The position numbers and the translations under genes are program-made. Positions 42,401-46,734 of a stretch of DNA of 64,000 nucleotides are shown here, piece by piece (within the stretch, counting starts at the first letter, position 1; each line of letters opens with the position of its first letter). Origin of the DNA: Streptomyces termitum (lineage in GTDB: Bacteria > Actinomycetota > Actinomycetes > Streptomycetales > Streptomycetaceae); NCBI RefSeq assembly GCF_014650175.1, contig NZ_BMUL01000021.1, positions 31,939 through 95,938 of the forward strand, written 5' to 3'. A model generated the notes under the pieces. The model worked only from the letters and a program-made list of their open reading frames with translations, made no database searches and was not told the origin of the DNA.

Positions 42401-44641
42401 GGCGACAGCACCAACCAGGGGTACGTGGCGGAGACCGGCACCAAGTCCGGCAAGGCCACGACCTCGTCGCACAACTTCGGCGCCGGCGCCGGCCTCGGCG
42501 GCTTCGCGAGCCTCAACGACAAGGGCGTCTCGGTCGCCGGAACCCTGACCCTGGACCAGACCCGGACGAGCACCACGGTGAAGACGGACGCCTCGGCGAA
42601 CACCCTGTCCTCGACCCTCACCGACAAGGGCGCCACCCACCGCTACCGCGCCGACGCCCACTACGAGATCACCCACCACACCTGGAAGCCCGCGGACCGC
42701 CTCACGACCGTTCCGACGCAGCACACCTCGCGGAAGCGGTACGCGCAGGTGGAGGGCGGCCTGGAGCTGTCCCTGCCCGAGCCCGAGGCCCGCGCCCTGG
42801 AGCTCGGCGGTCTGCCCCCCGTGTCCTCCGAGGCGTCCTCCTCCACCGCCCCCGCCTCCCCTCCGGAGACCCGCGGCTATCTCGACGCCGACCTGGCGGA
42901 GGCCGTCGCGCACGTGGAGAAGCTCGACGCGGGGGCCGTCCTGCCCACCATCAGGAAGCTGATCGGCAATCTGCCGAAGATGTCGGAGCACCTCAAGGAC
43001 GACATCCCCGCCGACCTTCACCGGGGCCTGAGTTCGGTCTTCTCCTCGGAATCGCTGCGCGCCAACTTCCCCTCGCTCCGCACCGGTTCGGTGCGCCAGC
43101 TGATCAAGCTGCGGCAGGTGAGCGGCGGCACCCGGCTGATCGGCATCCGGGTCACGGCGGCCTTCGGCGCCCCGTCCTACAGCGGTTCCCGCGACAACGT
43201 CACGCTCGCCACCAGCGACACCGCCACCCTGTCGAAGGCGGAGGCCGCCGGGACGTCGTACAAGACGAGCCTCCAGGGGTCCCTCACCGTGAAGGGGCTC
43301 AACGGGGAGGGCAAGGCCGTCGGCGGGGCCAAGGCCGGCGGCGGTCTGGAGCGGACCACCGGCTCGACCCTGACCGAGACCTCCTCGGAACGCGACCAGC
43401 ACACCATGGAGTCCAGCGGCAAGGTCCGGCAGTTCACGTACCCGGTCGACTACACGGTGGAGGTCTTCGACGCCTCCGAGCCCCACCAGCTGACCCAGAT
43501 GGCGGGGAGCGTGCTCAAGGCTCCCGTGAAGTTCGTCGACTGGGCCACGGACGGCCGGGCGGACCGCTGGTTCACCGAGCGGTGGGGCGAGCAGTGGAAC
43601 CAGGTCTTCCCGTCCGGCCACAAGGCGAAGCAGACGAGCCCGCCCCTGACCGGAACGGCCAAGCTGCTGGTCCCCGACCACCTGACCGGGGAGACCGCCC
43701 CGACGCCCCCCGCGCGGACCGCGCTGACGCCCGCGGTCCGTCCGCAGGGCCCCTCGGCCGTGTCCCCGGAGGTGGGGCAGCTCAGCAAGGACCTGTCCTC
43801 CCGGATCCAGGCCCTCTCCCTGCCCCGGCTCGCCGAGGTCATGGAGTGGCTGCCCACCGCCGCCTCCCGGCAGCACCGCGTCGAGGCCGGGGACACCGAG
43901 CCGCTGAAGCGCGAGGACCTCGCCCCGGCGACCCTGCCGGGCCTGCGGACCGACCTGCTGACCACCGCGCGGAACCTGCGGGCCAACATCCGGCAGGTGC
44001 TCGACGGGGGGTACGCGATCCCGGTGGCGGGCGGCGGGAAGGTCACCGTGCGGCTCCTCGTCACCGGCGCCGAGCACCTCACCTCGGAGACCTTCGACAC
44101 GAACGTGGAGACGGGCGTCCGGGAGCGGGAGTCGGAGCGCGAGCGGGAGAGGGGCACGGTCGCCTGGTCCGCCTCGCTCACCGCCGACGCCCGCCTCCGC
44201 TCGCTGGACGTCGGGAACCCGGAGGGCCCCGGCGCCTCCGAGCGCACCATGAACGCGAACCTCCAGCCCCTGAACGTCGGCGGGGAGTCCGGGAACAACC
44301 TCAGCACCAACCGGAGCGTGACGGTCGACGAGAAGGACAAGAAGAAGGGGCTCCAGCACTACTACCGGGCCGACGTCACCTGGGTCCTCACCGGCGACCG
44401 GAACACCACCGTGGAGATCAAGGTGCCCGGCGGCCTGATCGGCCTCCTGTCCGACACCTCGGTCGACACCTTGCTGGCGGACCACCAGGACCTCTTCGGG
44501 CCGAAGCCGGAGCCGAAGACGAAGACGAAGACCCCGGAGACCCCGGAGACCCCGGAGACCTCAGAGACCTCAGAGACGAAGGAGACGAAGGAGACCCCCA
44601 AGCCTTCGGAGCCCATCGTCCTGCCCCCGATGAAGTGGTAG
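24425..44641 (+). CDS. 6738-aa giant multidomain T7SS-linked protein with four lonely-Cys domains
   Basis: ATG at 24425 follows GAGGA. Order: WXG100-like module with FEG (61-63); hydrophobic helices (about 114-190); Lys/Pro linker with 12 octads (388-483); lonely-Cys domain 1 (about 1057-1236, H1090/C1126); unknown module with GHHTLPEVM (about 1380-1576); Asp/Ser tract; lonely-Cys 2 (H1807/C1843); W-LdadaY helical repeats; second GHHT module (about 2600-2816); lonely-Cys 3 (H3134/C3170); an OmpA-like stretch (about 3300-3420); HD signature H4108, H4143-D4144, H4167, D4201; diverged lonely-Cys 4 (H4515/C4559); coiled coil (about 4714-4772); then about 1900 residues of repeated beta-rich blocks and a Thr/Glu/Pro tail. 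Only two other Cys were noticed. No signal peptide. Likely exported by the adjacent T7SS; cysteine-peptidase-like self-processing is inferred from the His/[AG]-Cys pattern. Confidence 0.85.
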   Translation: MAINPPEGIADFLAFVSGMEWPEADEDLMRRVAEHYSTIADDLETLSGYVIELIPIVKNDFEGEAAESFLVSMRDLTGQTAGANQLEQTAELSRQLSEVALKVANQVEYSKIMAILQLVQLLAEILFATLFSAFTFGAVWGPVSALFAATREGLHQLFRWLLQTILSQTFIGIMGGVFQDTVIQLYQLTSGHTTSWNMESLLDSVKQGALSGVVAGPLEILSHYGGKILGRLLGGKPPGSIISKRVDDVLNKVDDNLDNVTPNPKPDLPPGGAGKPGGPEGPKAKEDLPPTPPNTPPKDVTPPPVPPKKTEATPPPVPPKTEVAPPVPPKTVGDGLASPPVTTRPKPEAPVGAGAKEKPGAPATGKPGAPATGKGDVPTAPPKADVPTTGKGEVPGANKGDVPTTGKGEVPGANKGDVPTGNKGDVPGANKGDVPTTGKGDVPGANKGDVPTTGKGEVPGANKGDVPTTGKGDVPGAEKPEVPNAHKTEGGDTAGAGAGAGAGKTGSGDVPTAGAGSKVPDASDASGSAGRTAGDAENPLDDLLSTPEARSAFAKDIGELFGGVTRNLETGFMRHGAGSIADSFSEKMGEVFKKHLAHEGAEEAGKDFGKMLTQQWGRAGADHTGLSQALTEAMGDLGNLAPLKNLADSMPTLFARSEHTNALARIFKQENPLQGNPMYQLGGAVASLLNEGTSEMLSEGFYNMIFGDGTFSVSGGPFASGVAMGALSAGLHRAFEPVMVKYQNWVLSHQHADNPTDSKYFGLLHPINIASFVSNMTGNPAPWPVPRPTASTEQTSFKQDMKDMVKWVFSHPISGTPFFSDLPDRPDATADGDGDAFTPLDLDLGPSFGDEIAKDPLFRTESDGDLTSDDGLTSDGKTDDVLAGEDAGDTAVTAPPRATVSSDLSSLLGDDAEIPAPTQANRPVTLSGGDQFSAPLTRDDDAPAQAQATPRFPGDWAHLPTPSDDELSYLDVGDGDVRTKGTNDGNALTPPDDKAQEKAEDKADDKIDGDDNDDRSGENKHENAVENDDSAIARGNDDDRDRDRDDDTPSDPPPVRDIPSGIALGVLSPAQTTALQAVPKRDGVFVVGMHTDPDAPNDPATVLKALTDAHDEGRLDGVTEIQFTACNLAAPVHESTVRTVMSGLWKHRAQSGTTATPDPLTARAADAPVWYVPTTGGDGTGGHLLTAQHIGLTGDGKIAVVDRGAWHVYGDSGDQDHTPVRTTPDPDALPDDAVSFLFRTPGVREVHPDAVKFGDGDHTPADNGEGSSTGAGSRPSPEQDRTPSDDDPPAVPRDALSDALVRIRYREESEWFERQLANRLFDVPQVHQMATLLSTSVLNAFRGNPGLYNRLSQPSRSTPGAVGSSPLEWERVGSEGNTRERMTLFFQSIASLALPEFVRVPADYPAELHRERLQRESNPDAHDYKLLNDLRTSMSVERWNSPELARYNEKWHALDSVLRPFRADEVVPPLSATERRRAVNSRGTMNWNPGGASLHIRMDQPYQQSAEQAGRLVRSGTSGSGYYFHLYAELLGRQLGFHVDHGVLRLAIIATFVSEGHHTLPEVMASSSLFAREYLTSQPPRPDVEALLQPADDDTPRWDRYTALAPLHPDFLRRGVAREGLFPHEHAEDFRRRLREAPDPEPSPLPDDADPDDDTASDDDTASHMSYETDTDDDETDSGTDESDASDASDASDEEYETDDTDRSDDGAAPPLAGGKPSHGGEGTGRRNDEDRNREDRDDEGPASTESGSVPHDAAGSAPRDDAGAASTTSPVHGIPSGIAVGPLSPAQAAALHALPRRDGVFVVGTHTDPDAPTDPAVLLKALTDAHDEGRLDGVTEIQFTGCGLGSPVRESTVRTVMSGLWQHRANSGATGPDPLTARAADAPVWYVPGADGPHPLLTAQHIGVTPDGRIAVVGQGSWHVYGDSGDRDHTPVRTTPDPDALPDGAVRFPTRTPESGADHPDAVKFGTDAGPPVPLAERLPRDRWTALLSDPGQADLLAAVTAVPRDPDGGWHTMDAEAYQALRERTREEGGPSDEVVEDAFAYLPDPDTDPDERLTAVATLIKTLQDGADEGPVRPSVQILLQRLLQDQGFPPARLPDAAREAAFWSGNEPKALATELALGMADAARATDAPLTGEITITPAAAPSDAALTGLLPNPNPFPDRQALLRELLADAGRDGSPWHTLDADAYLALRSRIAGGPPAEPDPRVREDVERILREYGTAVRAATTRTDQLKAVADAVLKLHQTTGLPGSPEDALAAHSRFLVPRMLLDLGITPVPLPGRLHGKAAWQNPTDRMRESRLTAFATSVGNSVLTSHTTPAPVNDGSTGAGTGPADRRTTGGATPDAPAPSAPVSPEAPAAPEAPASPAPRKTPAPDEETAPEPRDWRKELDALGTRTREETTVYLPLPEHPAGLVGRADRLLRTGDRPYTTLFKDLPPGTEHWLAVRVPAGDGVDTGDGRILVGKDRLADAALTGPDTVLASLQDLERGLRPAGGPDGPLPLAVLSRVGQARYVNPGADEHHSAVRTAVRLAYADASRDAERPLGTYLAQREDVQNHVEMLVKAVWEKLPDDARRKLGTPGKAGSGSVGDDLDTLREVVENGNIRERMHLLITGVHGPLLGALGLTKPKPAILAREWNTPEQEREPEPGEPKPRKTQQETDIVESIKEEQARLRREEADNPDLESLLHAEESRRRTDLRTEDLVPPLSAREERHVLEDGRLTWEPGERHRQISLFTESQVTAEGTGGLMSAGTSNTTYFTMMVVHTMAQKWNVPVDYRLVRLALMADMLPVGHHTFHEVMTAAEAFERDRMLPKPGGKTPPRDAVLSYTDDWTRFRSLAPLTEKELRDAMPGGRFPDEVALGLEAHERTPDALPATPSDTPVRRTLRTLPAGELHTLLDGTPGLTDRTAGLLREALGDDRSSARDWRRLHADSYLDLHRRATGTDTAPDPQTGVWDELGSLMDRWYGGTMDVPEPDALRESLDSAFDDYYTAVERAPGDRSRLTALADLLVRLRQDGNLPTVTESNPPTTDGNGLPPAGADVSTTLGVVAQRLLVDQGYPPALWGEDTGTPGFWPDDAPSMVRRLEEAVADFTRRAPVRRTPAGLAVGPMNAAQSRALNSLPAAPGVFVVGTHTDPDAPTDPAALLKALTDAHDEGRLDGVTEIRFTGCELGSPVHESTVRTVMSGLWQHRAGSGTTAPDPLTARAADTPVWYVPGTDGPDGEPRLLAARHIGVTPDGKIAVVGQGSWHVYGDSGDRDHTPVRTLSDPDALPADAVRETEADTSPHPDAVRFGEEDGTDLLTVVFGPLGEPATPRILNVQFTEKTKTLNPAQRDEVDRFTQELLPELRRRKQAGEESLRVTVTAGGNNRLSSEAAQNRVSALVDSITTSVHKHDPELSGLISFDQKPRKLSLLETFTPTDAEQAEARRLGTVSGEVRTLTPYVEKARDLLHRLPVADVRPEDLALVVKRAEEDQLRHAEGQEADRSADETFATVYERIRPYWHPLQTGVTLSSEALSRLRDLTHGSETFPLDDLVPGASAAVWTPRQRHVPVGEDAIVEVRPLIGWSAGDATAGGTFSFLPGAHYEVTSVTRGPGGRPLVKIREVDPAAPEGSARGRSRRTDPDAPVIGVPGMSYPGPSRPTATGPQWEQNRYAFSSKFYVHRGEAEVELWNGVPHVRFYTASYAEVNLSIPEEGGGRATAIVARKEDDFKDIQQDPRTGRVVFCTGSGGTMWTSVGTPMRSVAWLMKYQAAEDAAMKKAKANEEEQAASTAGTSKEKRPADKTGTSEEEHAPSKALIRSYLVPQDVFHRITTASRDFEDPQAGNATTNVDHSGDRNQFGIRGAELDLLVEKAVPGSLITYYDGPTDHMSEDPALPYPTFPKHGEHFHVNELRDRVGMPSSESPKLVGPYNPWLKDATPQKGPSHQNDAAVLDRISTKLRQHYITWKQSQQEPSLRQTDPLQDRDPIPYKGRKNELDKFLADQKNLLESGAFGDDRELAIGKLMEGPVLLWASHAAIGHELSRQDKEVAADLNVGRDSVSQDFATLRDALPEVIAQQIETGAELTSMVETGESAQSMLDLLAEKSPELDSRYRMICAKSEEYTFYQHAQMVAGQYLKLAASTTGNDARLVPVDVVVKAILFHDIEKLNSQGMYGKDKAEHDKEPEHRGAVELMRTYQRLWGDPHDATVARAFRAAVAMVDSDPLGFYFREKSTADETFLWITEKALQLTDRPETVVVDGRRRPAPLGDAELRDIRKFFHEFVQYYQADLSSYTTYSSYRSDGTTQSGKNTYNKYFLPPAGTFVGGEGPLLAPDGTPAPEEGFPRYHRFKFSPHQDSANKPSYEEKYAELAAMFADNDAVRSNFERTETSRLRLVTEKFEDPANPQPSPTSEQTQSDEDGSSDSDFYGIDFAPMPGEEDGNGADTDSDGGLTGLFNEEGGDGITPFGGGDGPAPGARGTSAERIAELADALARSHQDNETHHLVDPDAGTAESDRIRRVVARFPRDDRFFTLAGHVTGSDGAPVWHGHPVTPDELAGALSRLADDGVWDTAKPLRFAACGLGGDVEHSYAADTLRALRELRPDLPLTAYAPRSTLWFVPSVTGTDSSGTGHTVVAQKVAWGADGKPRLVPDHWVKLSLPADGDGTVKATLLGAHMPPDGVLPDDALSPDDVPVTTPAPEGYLVDDGTADGDASRAVPFGPVTNGRDGQAESSAMAQQRAERAEARRLAEEAEAQRTAEAEAEKKRLAEEAGERRRARRHARRLAEAELRVRAGHPAGATPLTEAQVADAARRLVLAEDVAASLLATPHPDDAGTTSSPEDSSSAKAPWYTARQALGDGQVLPSTEATLRRQDLHRALAPGAEALGGNKTLRRIVGKLDLLIGREASADWDGFLRKGAVFPLGDKIVVVTAGPGRLTRDQDRTTGTMPPYATRNQAVAGHVESSGGNLGLSGGLDVVTKLVGMGALTGVTPSGKIQAGATYGSARTATTETQAAGRTVLKELDVFTGGVDLQVHVIDKAGSSRTAHASLPVKLRYAFPTGVTPDDSKDASKDDWKVVRPEALKTVLSTVNAVAPGPLLVDLAATLRKAKFAPDAVSRLVADVSDGFFNEKSLKDGNQWWSTGSLTSRPFSGGGLLKPLGGHFVVGATLTGLRHKGDTASALRVREDFSGTFGVKSSGKHADKSGLTFGATMPMSTSGFSFAPSVEVSLSASRAHNFDVGGSDKSKVKIKHKEEIQAEYQATARFRVEFFSTSKRAPLTFTSTVELAVGVPASRSAEFENLLLGPEGERETAETQPERDTSPVAPYPSRFQDVGKAVLTLLGLAGTKPSPLPDPNALPFPKEPVTGPEGLLKVAQKHPIEIAAPLGVLPAGDAWAGLRDNSRVKPVVQDQVYTVTPPGTPGPAFRYLVDAFGRITGVERMRSSTFTEAFGALTATDLVKRLTELSESRPELVFEVRYPPGTASYRIPDNETGAPRQRMVVHPGPAGEPTVDSVIHHPVEHAARPDGTPAPEAAPVPTVENPRDAQTVATGLRGLRSLVPHRSVAVRIHPDYGPSADLVTALDPTNTANDGLAVLLDDRAPRTVENGRPTGYVVDVAADGTVTGPVRLRDFAKDPREPAALASRTGLGSGVAAELPGADDVLAAARSWLDGHLKNTGLKDTLSREEYAQLHRELEAAFGTPALRARFADLLGAGFPLVLHVGGQEIRLHVRSELLDLWGTSTEDGLSTTRAVTRNTNQAVGVGDQYGGSLSAGFTPRFEPRENHRVEMPSVKAAAGVTFSNTKESVAATVKTTREQETTGGHTVFSYEVSHHLTATVHTSGGKLLSGSGLSVEGPGVSAKIRVGDDHLGSSGTAPSDTLGTVRDHETDATAWESHAEQPLLTGLRQGTGTVHPEFLGTSDLTLITARMVTGNTGGKPSEGLAGEFAQHSEDAVGALDEKVTEEIEKVFTPTFLQSQFEQLIGADGAVFPLPDTSSGLTQALVVRLLPGPLRHEGSGDSTNQGYVAETGTKSGKATTSSHNFGAGAGLGGFASLNDKGVSVAGTLTLDQTRTSTTVKTDASANTLSSTLTDKGATHRYRADAHYEITHHTWKPADRLTTVPTQHTSRKRYAQVEGGLELSLPEPEARALELGGLPPVSSEASSSTAPASPPETRGYLDADLAEAVAHVEKLDAGAVLPTIRKLIGNLPKMSEHLKDDIPADLHRGLSSVFSSESLRANFPSLRTGSVRQLIKLRQVSGGTRLIGIRVTAAFGAPSYSGSRDNVTLATSDTATLSKAEAAGTSYKTSLQGSLTVKGLNGEGKAVGGAKAGGGLERTTGSTLTETSSERDQHTMESSGKVRQFTYPVDYTVEVFDASEPHQLTQMAGSVLKAPVKFVDWATDGRADRWFTERWGEQWNQVFPSGHKAKQTSPPLTGTAKLLVPDHLTGETAPTPPARTALTPAVRPQGPSAVSPEVGQLSKDLSSRIQALSLPRLAEVMEWLPTAASRQHRVEAGDTEPLKREDLAPATLPGLRTDLLTTARNLRANIRQVLDGGYAIPVAGGGKVTVRLLVTGAEHLTSETFDTNVETGVRERESERERERGTVAWSASLTADARLRSLDVGNPEGPGASERTMNANLQPLNVGGESGNNLSTNRSVTVDEKDKKKGLQHYYRADVTWVLTGDRNTTVEIKVPGGLIGLLSDTSVDTLLADHQDLFGPKPEPKTKTKTPETPETPETSETSETKETKETPKPSEPIVLPPMKW
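25586..25873 (+). repeat. 12 tandem 24-bp repeats (octapeptide TTGKG[D/E]VP / GANKGDVP)
   Basis: Twelve exact octads within the giant protein, mostly alternating TTGKG[DE]VP and GANKGDVP; the fifth is TGNKGDVP and the last degenerate (GAEKPEVP). The frame never slips. The Lys/Asp/Pro composition predicts an extended flexible linker. Copy number should vary between strains. Confidence 0.9.
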
Positions 44642-44673
44642 GACCGGGCCCGTTCGCGCCGGATCTGAACCGT

Positions 44674-44719
44674 GCCCGGCGTTCCGTACGTTCCCCCGGG
44701 AGCGTACGGAACGCCGGGC
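44674..44719 (+). terminator. 17-bp perfect hairpin after the giant gene
   Basis: Stem 44674-44690 (GCCCGGCGTTCCGTACG) with its exact complement at 44703-44719 and a 12-base loop, 33 bp after the giant stop codon. There is no T-run, as usual in Streptomyces. It separates the giant gene from the small gene at 44760, so that gene may receive only read-through. Confidence 0.75.
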
Positions 44720-44759
44720 CGCCCCGGCCCGCCACGAACCACCAGGACAGGAACCCGCC

Positions 44760-45194
44760 ATGACCGACCCCGCGCCCCGGCCGGAGTTCCGGCTCGCCTC
44801 CGTCTTCGACCACGCGGACCCGGAGACGGGACCGGGCTTCGCCACGGACCACCCGGTCGTCGAGGACCCCGAGCTGCACGCCCTGCTGCTGGAGCGGCTG
44901 GCGGCCGGGACGCCCGTCCTCGCGACGCCGGTCCTGATGGACGACGTGCTGGACGCCTCCCGGGTCGCGGAGGTGCCGCTCACCTTCCGTACGGACGGGC
45001 GGTGGGTGTGGACGGACACCGTCACCTACTACCTGGAGAACTACGCGCTCGCCCCCGACCCCGAACTGCTGGCGCACCTGACCGACCCCGGCTACGCGGT
45101 GTCCGGCCCCCTCGGGCAGGACGTCGTGGAGCGGGCCGCCGCCTTCGTCCTCACCCCGGCGCCGGAGGGCACCGAGGTCCATCCGCTGGGCTGA
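44760..45194 (+). CDS. 144-aa cytoplasmic protein downstream of the giant gene; candidate immunity protein
   Basis: Not recognised as a family. It is a small acidic soluble protein with aromatic-rich strands (VPLTFRTDGRWVWTDTVTYYLENYAL) and helices; there is no signal peptide or Cys. ATG at 44760 follows AGGACAGGAA. Small acidic proteins placed directly behind polymorphic toxins are commonly their immunity partners, and this is the only gene between the giant gene and the next ECF-type promoter. That role is inference from position; it could equally be a chaperone. Confidence 0.7.
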   Translation: MTDPAPRPEFRLASVFDHADPETGPGFATDHPVVEDPELHALLLERLAAGTPVLATPVLMDDVLDASRVAEVPLTFRTDGRWVWTDTVTYYLENYALAPDPELLAHLTDPGYAVSGPLGQDVVERAAAFVLTPAPEGTEVHPLG

Positions 45195-45204
45195 CCGGGG
45201 ACGG

Positions 45205-45232
45205 TGAACCCCGGGGCGCCGCCGGTCCGTTC
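45205..45232 (+). promoter_or_regulatory. ECF-type promoter of the 45277-51485 operon (site 6 of 7)
   Basis: TGAACC (45205-45210), 16 bases, CCGTTC (45227-45232), ending 44 bases before the ATG at 45277. It would drive the membrane-anchored protein, the AAA+ fusion and the mycosin. Confidence 0.8.
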
Positions 45233-45276
45233 GTACGTGCGCGGAGGGTTCGCGACGACCGAGGGGACCGAGGGGA

Positions 45277-46698
45277 ATGACCGTGGACGACAACGAGGTG
45301 CGGGGCGGGAACGCCGCCGGGCGGGACGCGGCGGGCATCAGCCTGCCCACCGTCGCCTGGCAGCAGGCGGACGGGGAGCCCGCGGAGGAGACCGGCGGCG
45401 CGCCGGTGACGGGCGCCGTGGCGCCGGAGCCGAAGGCGGAGACCGGGCCGGAAGCGGAACCGGAGGCCGTCGCGCCCGCCGGCGCCGTCCCGGCCCTCCC
45501 CTCCGACCCGGAGACCGGCACCGGCACCGGCACCGATACGGACGCCGACGGCGACGTCCGGGCGGACGCCCCGGCGGACGCCGACGCCGAGGAGGACCCG
45601 CAGGTCGAGGTCCCCGTGGCCGTGCCCGCCGCGCGGGCCGAGGGCCGGCCCGCGCGGCGGCTGTCGAAGCCGATGATCGCGGCGGCGGCCACCTCGGGCG
45701 TGGTCCTGATGGGCGTGCCGCTGCTGCTGTCGCAGCTCGGCGGGGGCGGCGGCGGGGGCGGCCAGGGCCCGGTGCCGCCGCGCCCCAGCGGGTACAACCA
45801 GGCCGACGGCGGTCCGGGCGGTTTCGTGCCGCGGGCGGACGCGCCGGAGAAGGGCTCCTCGGTGCCGGGCGCCGCCCTGCCGGGGGCGACGGGCGCGCCG
45901 GGCGGAAGGACGACGGTGGCCGGGAAGGGCCCGCTGGCCACGGGCGTCGCCGGGGTCGGCGTCGGCATGGGGATGCCGGCCGCCCCGGTGCCGACCGAGT
46001 CGGGGGCCCCGGCCGCCGGCAAGGGCGGCGGCGGGGGCGGGGGCGCGAAGCCGACCGGCGCGTCCGGCGGCGGCGCGCCCACCACGGTCCCCGCGGTGCC
46101 CCGGGAGACGGCCGGCACCCCGCAGAAGCCGGCCAGCCAGGCCCCTCCGGCTCCCCCGGCGCCTCCGGCGAAGCGGCAGTACTCGGCGGTGGCGGGCCCG
46201 AACTGCGCGAGCACGGGGGCGGGCTTCACGTACAGCGGCTGGTACACCGACGGCAAGGAGGGCTGGCAGAAGTACGGCTCCGGCGGCTACTCCGGCGGCG
46301 GCTGCAACGGCTCCTTCCTGTCACTGCCGATGTCCGGGAAGGCGGGTTCGGACGCGGGGAACGCGCTGCGCTGGACCTTCCGCACCGGTTCCTTCACCAC
46401 CGGCACCTGCCAGGTGTCGGTGCACATCCCGAGCAACGGCGACATCAAGGCGGTCGGCGGGAAGCCGGCGTACTACACGGTGCACGCGGGGGCCACGGGC
46501 AGCGATCCGATCCTGCGGTCCTTCAACGTCGACCAGCCGTCCCTGCGGGGCCAGTGGGTGAGCGCGGGCAGCGTCCGCATCACCGGCGGCGTGCTGACGG
46601 TGAAGCTGCACGACCGGGGCCTGGACTGGTCCGGTTCGCAGAAGACGTACGCGCACCACGCGGGCGACGCCGCCCGGGTCCAGTGCACCTCGGCCTGA
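45277..46698 (+). CDS. Membrane-anchored T7SS-locus protein with extracellular beta domain
   Basis: 473 aa. A long cytoplasmic acidic, Pro/Ala/Asp-rich N-terminus (1-125) precedes one transmembrane helix (about 131-152, MIAAAATSGVVLMGVPLLL). A Gly-rich linker follows, and the last ~150 residues form a compact outside domain with four Cys (NCAS, GGCNGS, GTCQVS, VQCTSA), probably two disulfides. That domain is Trp/Tyr/Gly-rich (SGWYTDGKEGWQKYGSGGY), resembling carbohydrate- or wall-binding beta sandwiches. It may link the secretion complex to the wall. ATG at 45277 follows GAGGGGA, behind ECF-type site 6. Confidence 0.75.
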   Translation: MTVDDNEVRGGNAAGRDAAGISLPTVAWQQADGEPAEETGGAPVTGAVAPEPKAETGPEAEPEAVAPAGAVPALPSDPETGTGTGTDTDADGDVRADAPADADAEEDPQVEVPVAVPAARAEGRPARRLSKPMIAAAATSGVVLMGVPLLLSQLGGGGGGGGQGPVPPRPSGYNQADGGPGGFVPRADAPEKGSSVPGAALPGATGAPGGRTTVAGKGPLATGVAGVGVGMGMPAAPVPTESGAPAAGKGGGGGGGAKPTGASGGGAPTTVPAVPRETAGTPQKPASQAPPAPPAPPAKRQYSAVAGPNCASTGAGFTYSGWYTDGKEGWQKYGSGGYSGGGCNGSFLSLPMSGKAGSDAGNALRWTFRTGSFTTGTCQVSVHIPSNGDIKAVGGKPAYYTVHAGATGSDPILRSFNVDQPSLRGQWVSAGSVRITGGVLTVKLHDRGLDWSGSQKTYAHHAGDAARVQCTSA

Positions 46699-46734
46699 GA
46701 ACATCCGACACCGCCTGAAAGGGAACCACCACGC

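Noticed and set aside
36872..44485. 2537-aa open frame on the minus strand
   Set aside because: Antisense to the giant gene; composed of Gly/Val/Arg/Asp low-complexity typical of high-GC shadow frames, with no domain and no ribosome site.
44666..44690. A possible eighth TGAACC promoter after the giant gene
   Set aside because: TGAACC is followed by CCGTAC at only 12 bp and lies in the terminator stem; spacing and -10 do not match the other seven.
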